Made by a program: the position numbers and the translations under genes. This document shows positions 46,058 to 55,182 of a DNA stretch of 64,000 bases, piece by piece. The number at the start of each line of letters is the position of its first letter. The stretch's first letter is position 1. Below the pieces are notes generated by a model that was not told where the DNA came from, did no database searches, and worked only from the letters and a program-made list of their open reading frames with translations. Source of the stretch: Hydractinia symbiolongicarpus (Eukaryota; Cnidaria; Hydrozoa; Anthoathecata; Hydractiniidae); NCBI RefSeq assembly GCF_029227915.1, contig NC_079878.1, positions 7,626,001-7,690,000 on the forward strand. The letters are read 5' to 3'.

Positions 46058-46141
46058 ATCAGGATGGTCGAGTGGTCTATGACGCTGCGTTCAGGTCGCA
46101 GTCTACATTCGTAGGCGTGGGTTCGAATCCCACTTCTGACA
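46058..46141 (+). pseudogene. tRNA-Leu(CAG)-like, A1:C72
   Basis: D stem GTC/GAC pairs by compensating change; only pair 1:72 is lost. Confidence 0.5.
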
Positions 46142-46410
46142 TAAACTTGAAAATTAAGGAAGATGCTCTCTAAAATTCGATAAAAAGAAATTGTAACTCT
46201 ACGTTGGCTTTATACAAAAATTCCCTAGCATATGCTTGATTGTTTTTCAATCGTACATGTCGCTAATGTAGAAACACAGCCTCTTTTTAGGTTCAAACGA
46301 ATGTAAAGACCAAGGACTAGTATTTTACCTTGAAATATAGTTGTTTGCCTTCTATTAATCCAGAATCAATATCACTTACATACTTGAAATTCAACGTGAC
46401 GTAAAAGACA

Positions 46411-46494
46411 GTCAGGATGGCCGAGTGGTCCAAAGCGCTGCGTTCAGGACGCAGTCTACATTCGTAGGCGTGGGTTCGAATCCCACCTCTGACA
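46411..46494 (+). pseudogene. tRNA-Leu(CAG)-like, as copy 43622
   Basis: Same GTCCAAAGCG and CTCTGAC changes. Confidence 0.55.
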
Positions 46495-46764
46495 TAAACT
46501 TTAAGATTAAGGAAGATGCTCTCTAAAAGTGATTAAAAAGAAATTACAACTCTATGTTTTCTTTATGAAAAAACTCCCTAGCATATTCTTGATTGTTGTT
46601 CATCGGTACAGGTCGCTAATGTAGAAATACGGTCCTTTTTTAGGTTCAACCGAAAGTCAAGATCAAGGATTAAAGTTTTACTGTGAGATGTACTTTTTTT
46701 TCCTTCTCTTAATCCAGAATCAATATCACTTATGTGCTTGACAATCGAAATGGCATAGAACACT

Positions 46765-46848
46765 CTCAGGATGGCCGAGTGGTCTAAGGCGCTGCGTTCA
46801 GGTCGCAGTCTACATTCGTAGGCGTGGGTTCGAATTCCAGTTCTGACA
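46765..46848 (+). pseudogene. tRNA-Leu(CAG)-like, as copy 43976
   Basis: C1:C72, T arm ending TCCAG. Confidence 0.6.
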
Positions 46849-46861
46849 TAAACTTGAAGAT

Positions 46862-46893
46862 GGCGCATATTCATATTCTTACACATAGCACAC
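46862..46893 (+). repeat. Private spacer replacement, copy 3 of 4
   Basis: Part of the 1376-bp tetramer; makes that unit 315 bp long. Confidence 0.8.
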
Positions 46894-47079
46894 ATAGCAT
46901 ATTCTTGATTGTTGTTCAACCTTACAGGTCGCAAATGTAGAAATACGGTCCTATTTTAGGTTCACACGAAAGTCAAGACCAAGGGTTAAAGTTTTACTGT
47001 GAGATGTACTTTTTTTCCTTCTATTATTCCAGAATCAATATCACTTATGTACTTGACAATCGAAATGGCATAGAAGACT

Positions 47080-47163
47080 TTCAGGATGGCCGATTGGTCT
47101 AAGGTGCTGCGTTCAGGTCGCAGTCTACATTCGTAGGCGTGGGTTCGAATCCCACTTCTGACA
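47080..47163 (+). pseudogene. tRNA-Leu(CAG)-like, T1:C72
   Basis: 1376-bp partner of 45704. Confidence 0.55.
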
Positions 47164-47433
47164 AAAACTTGAAGATTAAGGAAGATGTTCTCTAAAAGTC
47201 GTTAAAAAGAAGTTGCAACTCTACGTTTTCTTTATAAAAAAACTCCCTTGCATATGCTTGATTGTTGTTCAACCGTACAGGTCGCTAATGTAGAAATACG
47301 GTCCTTTTTTAGGTTCAACCGAAAGTCAAGACCAAGGGTTAAATTTGTACCGTAAAATATACTTGTTGTTGCTTCTATTAATCCAGAATTAATATCACTT
47401 ATGTACGTGACATTCCAATTGGCGTAAAAGACA

Positions 47434-47517
47434 ATCAGGATGGTCGAGTGGTCTATGACGCTGCGTTCAGGTCGCAGTCTACATTCGTAGGCGTGGGTTC
47501 GAATCCCACTTCTGACA
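47434..47517 (+). pseudogene. tRNA-Leu(CAG)-like, A1:C72
   Basis: 1376-bp partner of 46058. Confidence 0.5.
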
Positions 47518-47786
47518 TAAACTTGAAAATTAAGGAAGATGCTCTCTAAAATTCGATAAAAAGAAATTGTAACTCTACGTTGGCTTTATACAAAAATTCC
47601 CTAGCATATGCTTGATTGTTTTTCAATCGTACATGTCGCTAATGTAGAAACACAGCCTCTTTTTAGGTTCAAACGAATGTAAAGACCAAGGACTAGTATT
47701 TTACCTTGAAATATAGTTGTTTGCCTTCTATTAATCCAGAATCAATATCACTTACATACTTGAAATTCAACGTGACGTAAAAGACA

Positions 47787-47870
47787 GTCAGGATGGCCGA
47801 GTGGTCCAAAGCGCTGCGTTCAGGACGCAGTCTACATTCGTAGGCGTGGGTTCGAATCCCACCTCTGACA
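47787..47870 (+). pseudogene. tRNA-Leu(CAG)-like, as copy 43622
   Basis: 1376-bp partner of 46411. Confidence 0.55.
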
Positions 47871-48140
47871 TAAACTTTAAGATTAAGGAAGATGCTCTCT
47901 AAAAGTCATTAAAAAGAAATTACAACTCTATGTTTTCTTTATGAAAAAACTCCCTAGCATATTCTTGATTGTTGTTCATCGGTACAGGTCGCTAATGTAG
48001 AAATACGGTCCTTTTTTAGGTTCAACCGAAAGTCAAGATCAAGGATTAAAGTTTTACTGTGAGATGTACTTTTTTTTCCTTCTCTTAATCCAGAATCAAT
48101 ATCACTTATGTGCTTGACAATCGAAATGGCATAGAACACT

Positions 48141-48224
48141 CTCAGGATGGCCGAGTGGTCTAAGGCGCTGCGTTCAGGTCGCAGTCTACATTCGTAGGCG
48201 TGGGTTCGAATTCCAGTTCTGACA
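48141..48224 (+). pseudogene. tRNA-Leu(CAG)-like, as copy 43976
   Basis: 1376-bp partner of 46765. Confidence 0.6.
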
Positions 48225-48237
48225 TAAACTTGAAGAT

Positions 48238-48269
48238 GGCGCATATTCATATTCTTACACATAGCACAC
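48238..48269 (+). repeat. Private spacer replacement, copy 4 of 4
   Basis: 1376 bp right of the copy at 46862. Confidence 0.8.
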
Positions 48270-48455
48270 ATAGCATATTCTTGATTGTTGTTCAACCGTA
48301 CAGGTCGCAAATGTAGAAATACGGTCCTATTTTAGGTTCACACGAAAGTCAAGACCAAGGGTTAAAGTTTTACTGTGAGATGTACTTTTTTTCCTTCTAT
48401 TATTCCAGAATCAATATCACTTATGTACTTGACAATCGAAATGGCATAGAAGACT

Positions 48456-48539
48456 TTCAGGATGGCCGATTGGTCTAAGGTGCTGCGTTCAGGTCGCAGT
48501 CTACATTCGTAGGCGTGGGTTCGAATCCCACTTCTGACA
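48456..48539 (+). pseudogene. tRNA-Leu(CAG)-like, T1:C72
   Basis: 1376-bp partner of 47080. Confidence 0.55.
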
Positions 48540-48809
48540 AAAACTTGAAGATTAAGGAAGATGTTCTCTAAAAGTCGTTAAAAAGAAGTTGCAACTCTAC
48601 GTTTTCTTTATAAAAAAACTCCCTTGCATATGCTTGATTGTTGTTCAACCGTACAGGTCGCTAATGTAGAAATACGGTCCTTTTTTAGGTTCAACCGAAA
48701 GTCAAGACCAAGGGTTAAATTTGTACCGTAAAATATACTTGTTATTGCTTCTATTAATCCAGAATTAATATCACTTATGTACGTGACATTCCAATTGGCG
48801 TAAAAGACA

Positions 48810-48893
48810 ATCAGGATGGTCGAGTGGTCTATGGCGCTTCGTTCATGTCGCAGTTTACATTTGTAGGCGTGGGTTGGAATCCCACTTCTGACA
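48810..48893 (+). pseudogene. tRNA-Leu-derived copy with CAT anticodon
   Basis: Anticodon loop TTCATGT (CAT), stem CTTCG/CGCAG with a mismatch, A1, T loop TTGGAAT. Cloverleaf too damaged for a working tRNA. Confidence 0.6.
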
Positions 48894-49164
48894 TGTAATT
48901 CGACATTAGGAAGGATGTTCTTTAAAATGAGTAAAAGGAAATTGCAACGGTAGGTCTTTTTTATGAGAAACCTATCTTCTGGCATATGCTAGATTGTTGT
49001 TCAACTGTACAGGTCTTTAATGTAGAAACACAGCCTCTTTTTAGGTTCAAACGAATGTAAAGACCAAGGACTAGTATTTTACCTTGAAATATAGTTGTTT
49101 CCCTTCTATTAATCCAGAATCAATATCACTTACATACTTGAAATTCAACGTGACGTAAAAGACA

Positions 49165-49248
49165 GTCAGGATGGCCGAGTTGTCCAAAGCGCTGCGTTCA
49201 GGACGCAGTCTACATTAGTAGGCGTGGGTTCGAATCCCACTTCTGACA
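49165..49248 (+). pseudogene. tRNA-Leu(CAG)-like, D arm damaged
   Basis: D arm GAGTTGTCCAAAGC; T arm and acceptor intact. Confidence 0.5.
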
Positions 49249-49517
49249 TAAACTTTAAGATTAAGGAAGATGCTCTCTAAAAGTCATTAAAAAGAAATTA
49301 CAACTCTATGTTTTCTTTATGAAAAAACTCCCTAGCATATTCTTGATTGTTGTTCATCGGTACAGGTCGCTAATGTAGAAATACGGCCCTTTTTTAGGTT
49401 CAACCGAAAGTCAAGATCAAGGGTTAAAGTTTTACTGTGAGATGTACTTTTTTTCCTTCTCTTAATCCAGAATCAATATCACTTATGTACTTGACAATCG
49501 AAATGGCATAGAACACT

Positions 49518-49601
49518 CTCAGGATGGCCGAGTGGTCTAAGGCGCTGCGTTCAGGTCGCAGTCTACATTCGTAGGCGTGGGTTCGAATCCCACTTCTGAC
49601 A
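49518..49601 (+). pseudogene. tRNA-Leu(CAG)-like, only C1:C72 broken
   Basis: Everything else is canonical, including A and B boxes. Confidence 0.5.
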
Positions 49602-49870
49602 AAAACTTGAAGATTAAGGAAGATGTTCTCTAAAAGTCGTTAAAAAGAAGTTGCAACTCTACGTTTTCTTTATAAAAAACTCCCTAGCATATTCTTGATT
49701 GTTGTTCAACCGTACAGGTCGCTAATGTAGAAATACGGTCCTATTTTAGGTTCACACGAAAGTCAAGACCAAGGGTTAACGTTTTACTGTGAGATATACT
49801 TTTTATTCCTTCTATTAATCCAGAATCAATATCACTTATATACCTGACATTCGAATTAGCGTAAAAGACA

Positions 49871-49954
49871 GTCAGGATGGCTGAGCAGTGTAAGGCACTG
49901 CGTTCATGTTGCAATCTACATTTGCAGGCGTTGGTTCGAATCCCACTTCTGACA
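49871..49954 (+). pseudogene. tRNA-Leu-derived copy with CAT anticodon
   Basis: Loop TTCATGT; divergent D arm GCTGAGCAGTG; anticodon stem 3' side TGCAA; T stem GTTGG. Confidence 0.6.
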
Positions 49955-50223
49955 TTTAATTGGTGATTTAGAAGGATGCTCTGTAAAATGTGGAAAATGA
50001 AATTGCAGCAGTAAGTGTTTTTTATGAGAAACCTTCCTATGTTATCCTTTATGGTTGTTCAATCGAACTGGTCGCTAATGTAGAAACACAGTCTCTTTTT
50101 AGGTTCAAACGAATGTAAAGACCAAGGACTAGTGTTTTACCTTGAAATATAGTTGTTATTCCTTCTATTAATCCAAAATAAATATCACCTGCATACTTGA
50201 AATTCAAAGTGGCGTTAAAGTCA

Positions 50224-50307
50224 GTCAGGATGGCCGAGTGGTCTAAGCCGCTGCGTTCAGGTTGCAGTCTACATTCGTAGGCGTGGGTTCGAATGCCACT
50301 TCTGACA
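50224..50307 (+). pseudogene. tRNA-Leu(CAG)-like, D and T stem mismatches
   Basis: D stem GCC/GCC; T stem GTGGG/GCCAC. Confidence 0.55.
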
Positions 50308-50577
50308 TAAACTTGAAGATTAACGAAGATGCTCTCTAAGAGTCGTTAAATAGAAATTTCACCTGTGCGTTTTCTTTCTAAAGAACCTCCCTAGCATATT
50401 CTTGATTGTTGTTCAACCGTACAGGTCGCTAATGTAGAAATACGGTCCTTTTTTAGGTTCAACCGAAAGTCAAGACCAAGGGTTAAATTTGTAACGTAAC
50501 ATATACTTGTTATTGCTTCTATTAATCCAGAATTAATATCACTTATGTACTTGACATTCCAATTGGCGTAAAAGACA

Positions 50578-50661
50578 ATCAGGATGGTCGAGTGGTCTAT
50601 GGCGCTTCGTTCATGTCGCAGTTTACATTTGTAGGCGTGGGTTGGAATCCCACTTCTGACA
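50578..50661 (+). pseudogene. tRNA-Leu-derived copy with CAT anticodon
   Basis: Same form as 48810, 1768 bp (five units) away. Confidence 0.6.
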
Positions 50662-50930
50662 TGTAATTAGACATTAGGAAGGATGTTCTTTAAAATGAGT
50701 AAAAGGAGATTGCAACGGTATGTCTCTTTTATGAGAAACCTATCTGGCATATGCTTTATGGTTATTCAACTGTACAGGTCTTTAATGTAGACACACGGTC
50801 CTTTTTTATGTTCAAACGAAAGTCAAGACCGAGGATTAATGCTTTACCATGAAATATAGTTGTTATTCCTTCTATTATTCCAGAATCAATATTACTTACA
50901 TACTTGACATGCAATATGGTGGAAAAGTTA

Positions 50931-51014
50931 GTCAGGATGACCGAGTGGTCTAAGGCGCTGCGTTCAGGTCGCAGTCTACATTCGTAGGCCTGGGTTCAAA
51001 TCCCACTTCTGACA
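50931..51014 (+). pseudogene. tRNA-Leu(CAG)-like, G10A, T loop TTCAAAT
   Basis: B box loses its central G; T stem begins CTGGG. Confidence 0.55.
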
Positions 51015-51282
51015 TAAATTTGAAGGTTAAGGATGATGGTCTCTAAAAGTCTTAGAAAGAAATTTCACCTGTGCGTTTCCTTTCTAAAAAACCTCCCTAG
51101 CATATTCTTGATTGTTGTTCAACCGTACAGGTCGCTAATGTAGAAACACAGCCTCTTTTTAGGTTCAAACGAATGTAAAGACCAAGGACTAGTATTTTAC
51201 CTTGAAATATAGTTGTTTCTCTTCTATTAATCCAGAATCAATATCACTTACATACTTGAAATTCAAAGTGGCGTAAAAGACA

Positions 51283-51366
51283 GTCAGGATGGCCGATTGG
51301 TCCAAAGCGCTGCGTTCAGGACGCAGTCTACATTCGTAGGCGTGGGTTCGAATCCCACTTCTGACA
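51283..51366 (+). pseudogene. tRNA-Leu(CAG)-like, D arm damaged
   Basis: Relative of 43622 (GCCGATTGGTCCAAAGC) with an intact acceptor. Confidence 0.5.
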
Positions 51367-51635
51367 TAAACTTTAAGATTAAGGAAGATGCTCTCTAAAA
51401 GTCATTAAAAAGAAATTAGAACTCTATGTTTTCTTTATGAAAAAACTCCCTAGCATATTCTTGATTGTTGTTCATCGCTACAGGTCGCTAATGTAGAAAT
51501 ACTGTCCTTTTTTAGGTTCAACCGAAAGTCAAGATCAAGGGTTAAAGTTTTACTGTGAGATGTACTTTTTTTCCTTCTATTAATCCAGAATCAATATCAC
51601 TTATGTACTTGACAATCGAAATGGCATAGAAGGCT

Positions 51636-51719
51636 CTCAGGATGGCCGAGTGGTCTAAGGCGCTGCGTTCAGGTCGCAGTCTACATTCGTAGGCGTGGGT
51701 TCGAATCCCGCTTCTGACA
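51636..51719 (+). pseudogene. tRNA-Leu(CAG)-like, C1:C72
   Basis: T stem GTGGG/CCCGC; otherwise as 49518. Confidence 0.5.
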
Positions 51720-51989
51720 AAAACTTGAAGATTAAGGAAGATGTTCTCTAAAAGTCGTTAAAAAGAAGTTGCAACTCTACGTTTTCTTTATAAAAAAACT
51801 CCCTAGCATATTCTTGATTGTTGTTCAACCGTACAGGTCGCTGATGTAGAAATACGGTCCTATTTTAGGTCCACACGAAAGTCAAGACCAAGGGTAAAAG
51901 TTTTACTGTGAGATATACTTCTTATTCCTTCTATTAATCCAGAATCAATATCACTTATATACCTGACATTCGAATTGGCGTAAAAGACA

Positions 51990-52073
51990 GTCAGGATGGT
52001 CGAGTGGTCTATGGCGCTGCGTTCAGGTAGCAGTCTACATTCGTAGGCGTGAATTGGATTCCCACTTCTGACA
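51990..52073 (+). pseudogene. tRNA-Leu(CAG)-like, T arm lost
   Basis: T arm reads GTGAATTGGATTCCCAC; anticodon stem 3' side AGCAG. Confidence 0.55.
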
Positions 52074-52199
52074 TGTAATTCGAGATTAAGAAAGATGTTC
52101 TTTAAAATGAGTAAAAGGATATTGCAACAGTAAGTCTCTTTTATGAGAAACCTTTCTGGCATATGCTTTATGATTGTTCATCCGTACAGGTCGTTAATG

Positions 52200-52440
52200 T
52201 AGAAATGCGGTCCTTTTTTAGGTTCAAACGAATGTAAAGACCAAGGACTACTGTTTTATCTTGTAATATAGTTGTTATTCCTTCTATTAATCCAAAATCA
52301 ATATCCAAGTTTTCTTGATAAAAAACCTCCCTAGCACATCCTTGATTGTTGTTTAACCGTACAAGTCGCTAATGTAGAAATACGTTCCTTTTTTATGTTA
52401 AAACGGAAGTCAAGACCAAGGGTTAAAGTGGTACCGTGAA
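52200..52440 (+). other. Array unit with its tRNA deleted
   Basis: At about 52306 the pre-tRNA block (AAAATCAATATC) joins directly to post-tRNA spacer (CAAGTTTTCTTGATAAAAAA). The tRNA and about 100 bp after it are missing. Confidence 0.75.
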
Positions 52441-52516
52441 ATGTACTTACTTTGCTTCTATTAATCCAAAATCAATATCACTTATGTACTTGACATTCGA
52501 ATTGTCGTAAAAGACA

Positions 52517-52600
52517 GTCAGGATAGCTGAGTGGTCTATGGCGTTGTGTTCAGGTCGCAGTTTACATTTGTAGGCGTGGGTTGGAATCCCACTTCTGACA
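52517..52600 (+). pseudogene. tRNA-Leu(CAG)-like, degraded
   Basis: D arm AGCTGAG; anticodon stem TTGTG; T loop TTGGAAT. Confidence 0.55.
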
Positions 52601-52856
52601 TGTAATTCGAGATTAAGAAAGATGTTCTTTAAAATGAGTAAAAGGAAATTGCATTTATGAGAAACCTTCCTATAATATCCTTTATGGTTGTTCAACCGTA
52701 CAGGTTGTTAATATAGAAGTACGGTCCTTTTATAGGTTCAAACAAATGTAAAGACCAAGGACTACTGCTTTACCTGGTAATATAGTTGTTATTCCTTCTA
52801 TTAATCCAGAATTAATATCACTTACATACTTGAAATTCAAAGTGGGGTAAAAGACA

Positions 52857-52940
52857 GTCAAGATGGCCGATTGATCAAAGGCGCTGCGTTCAGGTCACAG
52901 TCTACATTCGTAGGCGTGGGTTCTAATCCCACTTCTGACA
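52857..52940 (+). pseudogene. tRNA-Leu(CAG)-like, degraded
   Basis: Acceptor GTCAAGA, D loop GATTGATCA, anticodon stem CTGCG/CACAG, T loop TTCTAAT. Confidence 0.55.
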
Positions 52941-53147
52941 TAAACTTGAAGATTAAGGAAGATGCTCTCTAAAAGTCGTTAAAAAGAAGTTGCAACTCAG
53001 CGTTTTCTTTGTAAAAGACCTCCCTAGCATATGCTTGATTGTTGTTTAATCGTACAGGTTTCTAATGTGGAATTACGTTTTTTTTATGCTCAAACGAAAG
53101 CCAAGAACAAGGATTAGTGTTTTACCTTGAAATGTAGGTGTTATTCT

Positions 53148-53195
53148 GGTCGCAGTTAACATTCGTAGGCGTCGGTTGGAGTCCCACTTCTGACA
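53148..53195 (+). pseudogene. tRNA-Leu 3' fragment
   Basis: Begins GGTCGCAG directly after spacer GTGTTATTCT. The 5' half including the anticodon is absent. Confidence 0.7.
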
Positions 53196-53464
53196 TGTAA
53201 TTCGTGATTAAGAAGGATGTTCTTTAAAATGTGGAAAATGAAATTGCAACAGTAAGTGTTCTTTATGAGAAACCTTCCTATAGTATCCTTTATGATTGTT
53301 CAACCGTACAGCTTGTTAATATAGAAATACGGTCCTTTTATAGGTTCAAACGAATGTAAAGACCAAAGACTACTGCTTTACCTTGTAATACAGTTGTTTT
53401 TCCTTCTATTAATCCAGAATCAACATCACTTACATACCTGAAATTCAAAGTGGGGTAAAAGACA

Positions 53465-53548
53465 GTCAGGATGGCCAATTGATCTAAGGTGCTGAGTTCA
53501 GGTCGCAGTCTACATTCGTAGGCGTGGGTTGAAATCCCACTTCTGACC
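53465..53548 (+). pseudogene. tRNA-Leu(CAG)-like, degraded
   Basis: D arm GCCAATTGATC, anticodon stem CTGAG, T loop TTGAAAT, discriminator C. Confidence 0.55.
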
Positions 53549-53813
53549 TGTAATTCGTGATTAAGAAGGATGTTTTTTAAAATGCGGAAAATGAAGTTGC
53601 AACAGTGTTCTTTATGAGAAACCTTCCTATAATATCCTTTATGGTTGGATAACCGTACAGGTTGTTAATGTAGAAGTACGGCCTATTTTTAGGTTCAAAC
53701 AAATGTAAAGACCAAGGACTAGTGTTTTACCATGCAGTACAGTTGTTAATCCTTCTGTTAATCCAGAATCAATATCACTTACATAATTGAAATCCAAAGT
53801 GGGGTAAAAGACA

Positions 53814-53897
53814 GTCAGCATAGCCGAGTGACCTAAGCCGCTGAGTTCAGGTGGCAGTTTACATTCGTCAGCGTGTGTCCGAATCCCATTTCTGACA
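53814..53897 (+). pseudogene. tRNA-Leu(CAG)-like, degraded
   Basis: Acceptor GTCAGCA; stem CTGAG/GGCAG; T arm GTGTG-TCCGAAT-CCCAT. Confidence 0.55.
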
Positions 53898-54167
53898 TAA
53901 ACATGAAGATTAAGGAAGATGCTCTCTAAAAGTCGTTAAAAAGAAGATGCAACTCTACGTTTTCTTTATAAAAAAACTCCCTAGCATATGCTTGATTGTT
54001 GTTCAATCGTACAGGTCTCTAATGTGGAAATACGATCTTTTTTTAAGTTTAAACGAAAGTCAAGACCAAGGGTTAAGGTTGTACCGTGAAATTTACTTGT
54101 TATTGCTTCTATTAATCCAGAATCAATATTACTTACATACTTGAAACTCAAAGCGGTGTAAAAGGTA

Positions 54168-54251
54168 GTCAGGATGGCCGAGTGGTCTAAGGTGCTCCGT
54201 TCAGGTCGCAGTCTAAATTCGTAGGCGTGTGTTTGAATCCCACTTCTGACA
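54168..54251 (+). pseudogene. tRNA-Leu(CAG)-like, degraded
   Basis: Anticodon stem CTCCG; T arm GTGTG-TTTGAAT. Confidence 0.55.
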
Positions 54252-54517
54252 TAAATGTGAGGATTAAGGAAAATGCTTTCTAAAAATCGTTAAAAAGAAA
54301 TTGCAACTCCAAGTTTTCCTGATAAAAAACCTCCTTAGCATATGGTTGATTGTTGTTCAACCGTACAGGTCTTTAATGTAAAAACACGGTCCTTTTTTAT
54401 GTTCAAACGAAAGTCAAGACCAAGGATTAATGCTTTACCATGAAATATAGTTGTTATACCTTCTAAAAATCCAGAATCAATATTACTTATATACTTGACA
54501 TGCAATATGGCGGAAAA

Positions 54518-54596
54518 GATCGAAGAGTGGTCTAAGACGCTGCGTTAAGGTCGCAGTCTACATTCGTAAGCGTGGGTTCGAATGCCACTTCTGACA
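54518..54596 (+). pseudogene. 5'-damaged tRNA-Leu(AAG)-like copy
   Basis: Last tRNA-like copy of the array. Acceptor 5' strand replaced by AAAAGATCGA; loop TTAAGGT gives AAG; T stem GTGGG/GCCAC. Confidence 0.6.
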
Positions 54597-54715
54597 TAAA
54601 CTTGAAGATTAAGGAAGATGCTCTCTAAACGTCGTTAAAAAGAAGTTGCAACTCTACGTTTTCTTTATAAAAAAAACTCCCTAGCATATGCTTGATTCTT
54701 GTTCAACCGTACAGA

Positions 54716-54982
54716 CTCACCAACAGCATTGTTGCACATGTCTCGCGTCTTGAACCTGTCAGGGGCATGCTCCAATAGGTAGGGAAATTTTTCAGCGGCC
54801 TTTTTGCACATTTCCTGCGTATTGAACCTGCCAGGGAAATACTCCAGCACCCCAGGATACTCCCCAACCAATTTTTTCCACCTTTCTTCCCTGAACCAAC
54901 TCATCTTCTCCCAGTGTATACAATTGAACCTTGAGGTGTGGACGTTTGGTTGAGGACTACTGCGCATACTTTGGGGGCTCAT
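54716..54982 (-). pseudogene. Truncated fragment of a short-repeat protein (KTxxMC repeat, DUF4116-like)
   Basis: An ATG at 54982 opens a frame whose residues 39-62 and 63-86 form two similar 24-residue repeats with P-x-x-L-E and RF-N/K-T-x-x-M-C cores (GRFNTQEMCKKA and DRFKTRDMCNNA). A third repeat starts at residue 87 and is cut off where array sequence begins (residue 90). From memory, such repeats occur in DUF4116-like multi-repeat proteins of unknown function; this is not verified. The - strand reads GTTG then GTGAGT at 54720-54715, a good splice-donor match exactly at the break, so this may be an exon whose intron contains or was invaded by the array. A second donor-like AAG-GTAAGT lies upstream at about 55009-55001. 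It could be a live exon or a relic. Confidence 0.45.
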
Positions 54983-55182
54983 ATGTTGTATGTTAGGGAA
55001 CTTACCTTGTTATGCATGACTAAGCACTGCATTTGTTAAATGATGGTGATGATCAGCGGTATTTTGTGCCATGGGGCGTGATAGAACGTTGTGACGTCAC
55101 AAACGTTTTTTTGTATGATAATTTTTATGACAGTTTGACCGTGATTGTTGAAAAAGTGTGGTTATAAACCCTCCCTTATACT
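54983..55182. other. Non-coding spacer right of the array
   Basis: No tRNA, ORF or repeat recognised. Confidence 0.5.

Larger units (their letters stand above)
45600..48900 (+). repeat. 1376-bp tetramer repeated at least twice
   Basis: tRNAs at 45704, 46058, 46411, 46765 recur at 47080, 47434, 47787, 48141, and the third round begins at 48456. The tetramer is shorter than four full units because one unit carries a spacer replacement (see 46862). The unit pair at 43622/43976 is an older relative, 2789 bp to the left. Confidence 0.85.
1..54714 (+). repeat. tRNA-Leu tandem array (353-354 bp satellite unit, about 155 units)
   Basis: Each unit carries one class II tRNA-Leu sequence followed by about 270 bp of spacer; starts of successive tRNAs are almost always 352-354 bp apart. 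All copies point the same way. The spacer has conserved blocks (GAAGATTAAGGAAGATGCTC after the tRNA, a T-rich segment, CTTGATTGTTGTTCAACCG, CAGGTC, then CCAGAATCAATATCACTTA before the next tRNA). Two main middle-spacer types occur, one with GTTCAAACGAAAGTCAAG, one with AAACGAATGTAAAGACC. The sequence enters the window mid-unit, so the array extends to the left. It ends abruptly after CCGTACAG at 54714. The alternating intact and degenerate tRNA copies show concerted evolution without uniform selection. Confidence 0.97.

Noticed and set aside
1-54714. CRISPR-like array of direct repeats
   Set aside because: Unit length (353 bp), tRNA content and related rather than unique 'spacers' exclude it.
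1-54714. 5S rRNA or snRNA tandem array
   Set aside because: The conserved 84-bp core folds as a class II tRNA with CAG anticodon. No 5S or snRNA motifs seen.
1-54714. Assembly artefact creating the array
   Set aside because: Units carry many private differences and an orderly duplication hierarchy, which a collapse or stutter would not produce. Exact copy number may still be wrong.
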